A stretch of DNA of 42,106 bases from Stentor coeruleus (Eukaryota; Ciliophora; Heterotrichea; Heterotrichida; Stentoridae): NCBI GenBank assembly GCA_001970955.1, contig MPUH01000642.1, positions 1 through 42,106 of the forward strand. Direction: 5' to 3'. The notes below the pieces were generated by a model that worked only from the letters and a program-made list of their open reading frames with translations, ran no database searches and was not told the origin of the DNA. How positions within the stretch are numbered: the stretch's first letter is position 1; every line of letters begins with the position of its first letter. This document shows positions 37,490-42,106 of this stretch, one piece after another. A program made the translations under genes and the position numbers.

Positions 37490-38596
37490 CTAACATCTCA
37501 ATTTCTTTACCTTAACCTTCGCCATATCATAAGCTCCTGATACAACAACAACCATAACAGAATACAAATCTTTTATTGTAACAACTCCATCTTCATCTCT
37601 ATCAATTTTCTCCCAATGTTTATTTGTAAACCCTTCTAAGCCAATTTTACAAACAACTGGGTTTATTATTTTTTTCATATCTTCAGGCCAAGTCAATGCT
37701 CCAATTTTTTCCAAATCAATTTTTGATAATCTTTTAAACAAGTTTTCTAATCGAATTTTATAAGGGACATATATACTTAATGCTGTATAAATCCTTGGAT
37801 AATTTTTATCAAAAGTACTTTTGCTCCAAAAATAAAGCTCATCAGCACCAGCAAGTAATAAAATCGAAGTTTTATCAGCAGCATTTATAGCTTTAGCTTT
37901 CCAATCATTAGAAAAGGTACTGTTTATGATTATTTTTTCTTTAAGTTTTGATAAGGATAAGAAAATTTCTCCGTTTTCCTTAACTTTGTCTGACCATAAA
38001 TCCCCAACAAGTTCTTTAAGTTTGTTATAATATTCAGTGATTTTAAGTAGTTTAGTTTTCTTCCAAGCTTTTCTTGTGGTTTTCCATGCATTTTTAAGGC
38101 TTCCTCTAATGTTGTCTGAGCCTTCACTTAGAAGATCTGCAGCTAAGTTAATCATTTCCCCTGGTTTTTTGTAGTTGAGGGACTTGTTGTAAAAGTCTAA
38201 AGCGTATCCTTCAATGCATTCCTTCCAATTGTTTGGGTAATTTGATTTAAGACTTTCTAGGAATTCCGAGAAATTCTTGTGGTTCTGTAACACCCAGGTG
38301 TTCATTGAAGCTTTGTAGAAGGCTTTCCTTTCACTGAAGGTTAGTTCAACACTTTCAAGCTTTCCAGCACTGACTTGTATTATGTGTGATACACCTGTAT
38401 CAATTTTTGTCAATACAGGCTCTGCATAATATGTTAAAGCATTAGCAACTGGGTTAATTAAAGGCTCTACCATTGTAAATCCGCAACTTAGCTTTGGATG
38501 CGAAGTTTTTGTCTTTGTATACCAAGCTCCTGCTACTAAGAAAAGGTTCTTAAAATACTGTGGGTGATCAACTGATACACTATCCTCTGATGACAT
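37490..38596 (-). CDS. perilipin/PAT-like lipid-droplet protein with C-terminal EF-hand
   Basis: 368 aa. Residues about 12-75 resemble the PAT segment of perilipins and plant lipid-droplet-associated proteins: YF.NL.LV..AWY..TK.SHP.L, followed by an amphipathic stretch with VEPLINPVANAL.YYAEPVLTKID. The middle (about 80-320) is helical with many Lys and Trp. One clear EF-hand calcium loop lies at 332-343 (DRDEDGVVTIKD: Asp at 1, 3, 5, Gly 6, Asp 12). The combination of a lipid-droplet coat-like region and a calcium site is unusual. If correct, calcium might control droplet coating. The perilipin link rests on a short motif and is moderate; the EF-hand is secure. Confidence 0.6.
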   Translation of the reverse strand: MSSEDSVSVDHPQYFKNLFLVAGAWYTKTKTSHPKLSCGFTMVEPLINPVANALTYYAEPVLTKIDTGVSHIIQVSAGKLESVELTFSERKAFYKASMNTWVLQNHKNFSEFLESLKSNYPNNWKECIEGYALDFYNKSLNYKKPGEMINLAADLLSEGSDNIRGSLKNAWKTTRKAWKKTKLLKITEYYNKLKELVGDLWSDKVKENGEIFLSLSKLKEKIIINSTFSNDWKAKAINAADKTSILLLAGADELYFWSKSTFDKNYPRIYTALSIYVPYKIRLENLFKRLSKIDLEKIGALTWPEDMKKIINPVVCKIGLEGFTNKHWEKIDRDEDGVVTIKDLYSVMVVVVSGAYDMAKVKVKKLRC

Positions 38597-39392
38597 ATTT
38601 TTATAGTGACGTTGAATTAGGATGACGTCATGGGAGGAAATATGTCACATGAAATCTTAGAATTGTCGATAAAACAAGAAGAATAGTAAAATAAAAATAC
38701 AAGATTGCTTTGAAATCAGCTTGATGAAGGATATAAAAAAATATAATTATATGATATTTATGATGAGTTTCTTTTTTGATTAAAAAATTAAAGGTTTGAA
38801 AAAGATTAAGGGTGTAGATTTATAGAAAAAGGGTATAATGAAAGGGGTTAGGATGATTTTAAGAATGATTATGTATAAATATTGAAATCAAAAATATTTG
38901 TTTTTTAATGGTGGTTGATAAAATGAAATGGAAATGCTATAATAGTGTATATGATATATAAATATTTGTTCGGGTTTCAAGCATAAAAGTATTTTTGTTG
39001 AATATTATCATATCAAAGTATAATTTTTGCAGAGATTTACATGATAATTTTCCCAAAATTTTTTTTACTTTAAAATATAAAATCATTTGAAACATCATTA
39101 GCTAATAATCAAGAAAAAGCATTCTTGATAATTACTTAATATGTGTTTCTTTAGTTTCTATAAACATCATAAAATTTTACTCAATGAAAATTAATTAATT
39201 TTATATAAAAACTAGCACCCTTTATAACTTTTCTATAGCACCCATCCCACTTTTTTTTTTTCATCTATTAAAACTGTTTTCAACACCCAAAATAAAACTC
39301 AGGATAAAATTTACTATTTTCAGGACAATTTCTTTATTAAAACGAAAAAAATTCACATACTATATTAAAAAACTCTAATAATTAACTTAAAT
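38597..39392. other. long intergenic region with strand skew
   Basis: About 796 bp between the start of the perilipin-like gene and the end of the Tul1-like gene, both minus. At 38821-38880 the plus strand has no C; from about 39170 it is G-poor. Poly-T near 39250. No gene, tRNA or repeat was recognised. Confidence 0.6.
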
Positions 39393-40844
39393 CTATTCCT
39401 CAAAGGCCGGTAAGCGAGAGCGGCAAGTAGGGCACTCAAGCTTAATACACATCCAATGTTCCAAGCAATCCTGATGAAACCTATGTGAACATGGTGTATG
39501 CATAGTTTTTGACACATTAACTATCGGTTCATTATGAACTATAGGTATATTCAAAGGTGTCATACAAATAATACACGTATTATCATTGCCAATACTAAAA
39601 CTTAACTCTTCTGATGAATCTCGAAAATAATCATACCTCATTGGCCTATACTTATGAGGTATTAAAAACCTAGGTTTATATTTCTGATATTTTAATACTA
39701 ATATTTGCCCTAAACATATAATTATCAAATTTGCACATAATAAATAATCTGGTTCATAACGCATAAAATTTGATGGGCAGCCAAAAATGTAAAGGGCTAT
39801 AAAAAGCTTGCATAAGAGAATAGAACTTGTATTACGAAAGGAAATACTGTCTTTATATCCGTATAAACTATTAATTATAATTTGAGGGACAAAAATCATA
39901 TGGACAAAAGGCATTGTTAGGATGTAAAAATCTTTGAGTAGTTTGAGGATTATAATATAAATAATGCAAAGAAGGAAAACACGTGATTGATAATTAGCTA
40001 TCATACGTGAACTGGCATAAATACCAAATGATGAGATGTTGGAGTTTTGTGATCGGAATACAATTGGGAGAAGCTTGCTATGGATAAACATAAAAGCTGA
40101 AAAGGACCAAAAGGATGATATGAGGATATAGTCGATTCCTGTATCTAAATGGCCTTCAAATGATTTTTGTAGCTGCCAAAGAGCGAATCCTAATTCATGT
40201 ACTTCCATTAACCCAAGACTAAAAAGTGAAGTTTTTTCAGCTTGAGCCGAATTCTCATAAACTTGTTGGAAATGCTTTGCTAATGCAGTTATAATAATCA
40301 AATAGGCGACTGTAATCATAAACGCATAATATAGTTTTGAAAACATTTCTTTTTGTTTGTTCTTGGAATGAGCTTTAAAAATTATAGTGTCCCCATCGCA
40401 TTCAACTTTTCCTTCTAGTTCTGATGAGTTATTGTTTAAAATATTAGTATATAAGGCTCCATTCAAATAGTTTCCGACTCCATTTTCGAATTTATATAAA
40501 TAGCTAGCTTGAAGTTGACTCTCTGTTGAATTATAAACCAAAAATTTTGTTGAAATATACCAATAAGGATCGCTTTTCCAGTTTCCGTGGAACATTTTAA
40601 GGGACATAGAGTTTTCTGTATTGTCTTTATAATACCATGTTAGAGACAAGAAATTCTCTGTAGTACTATTATTCAGTTTCCAAATACCATCATAATTTTC
40701 TTTATCTTTTGTGAATTTTAATTTAGTATCAGATATCACTTCAACTATATTGGTTTTTTCTATTCTCTGATTCTGTTTTGATATTATGAATAAAGAAAAT
40801 GCACATGCCATGACTAGAGCTACTCGAATTCTTCTTTGATCCAT
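39393..40844 (-). CDS. Tul1/FLY-type transmembrane RING-H2 ubiquitin ligase
   Basis: 483 aa. An N-terminal signal anchor (about 6-22) is followed by a luminal domain with several N-glycosylation sequons (about 30-165). Six or seven membrane spans lie at about 168-410, including FWSFSAFMFIHSKLL and a later MPFVHMIFVPQIIIN that match the Tul1/FLY group. A C-terminal RING-H2 (C424, C427, C452, H454, H457, C460, C471, C474) has perfect spacing. Yeast Tul1 is the E3 of the Golgi/endosome DSC complex and plant FLY1/2 are relatives; they ubiquitinate membrane proteins for vacuolar sorting or degradation. Length is shorter than yeast Tul1 (about 750 aa). The ATG at 40844 begins just before the anchor. 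TAG stop. Confidence 0.85.
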   Translation of the reverse strand: MDQRRIRVALVMACAFSLFIISKQNQRIEKTNIVEVISDTKLKFTKDKENYDGIWKLNNSTTENFLSLTWYYKDNTENSMSLKMFHGNWKSDPYWYISTKFLVYNSTESQLQASYLYKFENGVGNYLNGALYTNILNNNSSELEGKVECDGDTIIFKAHSKNKQKEMFSKLYYAFMITVAYLIIITALAKHFQQVYENSAQAEKTSLFSLGLMEVHELGFALWQLQKSFEGHLDTGIDYILISSFWSFSAFMFIHSKLLPIVFRSQNSNISSFGIYASSRMIANYQSRVFLLCIIYIIILKLLKDFYILTMPFVHMIFVPQIIINSLYGYKDSISFRNTSSILLCKLFIALYIFGCPSNFMRYEPDYLLCANLIIICLGQILVLKYQKYKPRFLIPHKYRPMRYDYFRDSSEELSFSIGNDNTCIICMTPLNIPIVHNEPIVNVSKTMHTPCSHRFHQDCLEHWMCIKLECPTCRSRLPAFEE

Positions 40845-41260
40845 TTTATAACTTTTTGTACTAAAAAGTATGGAATAAATTTTCTTATGGATACATTATA
40901 AAAATATTATCAAGGCTATATAAATATCGAATTATTTTTAAGGAATCTTGAATCGAGGCATATAAAAAATTATGAATTGGGTGATAACACTTAGCTTATC
41001 CCTGAGAAAATTCTCTTTTGAAATATAAGTATGGCTTTGTAGGTTTTTTACTAAGAAAAAATTATTTTTGGTATATGATGAATTATTTTAGCATATTTTT
41101 CAAGCTGTATAAAAAATTTTCTCAATTTTTAGGATTTTTTGATTCTTATAAGACCTTTAAATAAATTTGATATATATTTGTAACCTAGTTTTTCTAATTA
41201 GTATAGATATAAAGTATTAACAATAACTGAAAATTTGTCATATTAAAAACAGAGAAAAAA
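40845..41260. other. intergenic region between two minus-strand genes
   Basis: About 416 bp, AT-rich, with T/A-rich runs and no recognised element or RNA gene. Confidence 0.5.
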
Positions 41261-41911
41261 CTATTTATTATTAGCATTATTTCTTTGCATCCTTTTTGAT
41301 AAGGGTTTATATTTAATAGGCACCGGAGAAGGTGGTTGAGTTCTCGCACTTTCATTTGAAAAACTATTAACAGTACTAATTTTAATGCTATTCAAAGTCA
41401 TACTTGCTTGAACTATATCATTGTCTATTCTTATATTTAAAGCTTTAAGAGATTGTATTGATTTATCCAAAGAATCTTTATTTTGTTTTTGTTCTTCGAT
41501 ATAATCACACATTTCTTTATATTCTTGTTGTAATAATTCGATTTCTTTTTGAATTTCGTTGTTTTTGTCAAGAGTGTTTTGAATTTTTTCTCTGATAGAA
41601 TCAAGTTCACAAGGTGGGAAAATTATTGGGTTTCGCTGCTCTTCTTCGAAATATGTGTTTGCTGCATTTAAAACCCCGAGGAATTCTGAGTTTTTTTGGG
41701 GTTTTGGAGATGGAGTGGGGTTTGGTGAGGATTTAAAAGCATTTTTTTGATACGTTGTTGAATGTGATCGCCTGTGAGAGTCTTTTTTGTCTCTGATAAA
41801 CTTATTTTCAGGTTTGAATAAAGGCTGCAATGGAATAGGTCTAAATGTGCTTGAAACTGTACGCTTGTGACTTAAGTAATCTGTCATTTTATATTTATCT
41901 CTGATTTCCAT
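41261..41911 (-). CDS. small coiled-coil protein, unknown
   Basis: 216 aa. Residues 1-75 are basic, Ser/Pro-rich and probably disordered. Residues about 92-165 are a Glu/Lys/Gln-rich coiled coil. The last 40 residues return to a Pro/Ser/Lys tail. A second in-frame ATG eight codons in could also be used. No family is recognised. A scaffold or cytoskeletal role is plausible only by composition. Confidence 0.65.
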   Translation of the reverse strand: MEIRDKYKMTDYLSHKRTVSSTFRPIPLQPLFKPENKFIRDKKDSHRRSHSTTYQKNAFKSSPNPTPSPKPQKNSEFLGVLNAANTYFEEEQRNPIIFPPCELDSIREKIQNTLDKNNEIQKEIELLQQEYKEMCDYIEEQKQNKDSLDKSIQSLKALNIRIDNDIVQASMTLNSIKISTVNSFSNESARTQPPSPVPIKYKPLSKRMQRNNANNK

Positions 41912-42106
41912 CGTAGATAGTTTTTATGTAAGTTTAGATATTAGATATAATGTGTATAGTATAATTTTTTATAAAATTATTATAAGAGTAATATGAAAAT
42001 CGAAGTCTTAAATGCAATCAAAGTGTGTTGAGTATGTTGGAAATTTTATAGTTTTTTAATTGTATAATATTAGCAAAACCCCAAAAGAAAAAATAGCACA
42101 TCCTAA

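Noticed and set aside
1..42106. tRNA, rRNA, CRISPR, transposon, telomere repeat or viral genes
   Set aside because: None was recognised: no cloverleaf-like T-loop motif outside coding sequence, no repeat arrays, no transposase, integrase or capsid-like protein, and no terminal G-rich telomeric tract.

Overview
The window looks like macronuclear DNA of a heterotrich ciliate close to Stentor. The sequence is AT-rich, gene-dense and eukaryotic in content. Five interruptions of otherwise continuous genes are exactly 15 nt long, run GT...AG and carry an A at intron position 10. TAA, TAG and TGA all act as real stops at the ends of conserved genes (TAA in FAM135, TGA in the VWA gene, TAG in the MAP kinase kinase). 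Heterotrich-type 15-nt introns together with an unaltered code fit Stentor rather than Blepharisma (UGA read as Trp) or Condylostoma. The species call is inference; introns, stops and gene families were read directly.

Left third (1-12.2 kb): a two-unit claudin-like tetraspan protein; two MORN-repeat proteins with N-terminal MG...C acylation signals flanking a zinc-finger/coiled-coil protein; a catalytically intact D-Ala-D-Ala carboxypeptidase-like enzyme; a CNBD-type K+ channel ending in a CCHC zinc knuckle; a snurportin-like protein; a third acylated protein; and a low-complexity protein.

Middle (12.2-28.7 kb): three tightly packed plus-strand genes (multi-RING protein, WAV3-type VWA protein, coiled coil with CHORD-like and CCHC zinc modules); an unknown basic protein; an XK-related-like membrane protein; a third MORN protein; a FAM135 serine esterase; a divergent histone H3 with centromeric (CENP-A-like) hallmarks; a MAP kinase kinase with a tandem 3' splice site; a long coiled-coil protein; and a TPR-like helical protein.

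Right third (28.7-42.1 kb): a polytopic membrane protein; a second CNBD-type K+ channel; a large P-loop GTPase-like protein broken only by an assembly join; a small basic protein; a perilipin-like protein with an EF-hand; a Tul1/FLY-type membrane RING-H2 ubiquitin ligase; and a small coiled-coil protein.

Genes alternate strands and do not form one pathway. Recurring themes are membrane and cortex proteins (MORN, ion channels, tetraspan, XKR) and zinc/ubiquitin proteins. Five single-N positions are each flanked by a 57-79 bp exact duplication; these look like unmerged contig overlaps, and they distort three genes. Most intergenic intervals share a striking composition: the left part of the plus strand is nearly free of C and the right part nearly free of G, whatever the gene orientation. 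The most interesting items are the candidate cenH3, the kinase tandem acceptor, the intergenic skew and several unusual domain combinations. In-frame 15-nt introns without a stop would not be visible to me, so some proteins may carry five spurious residues.
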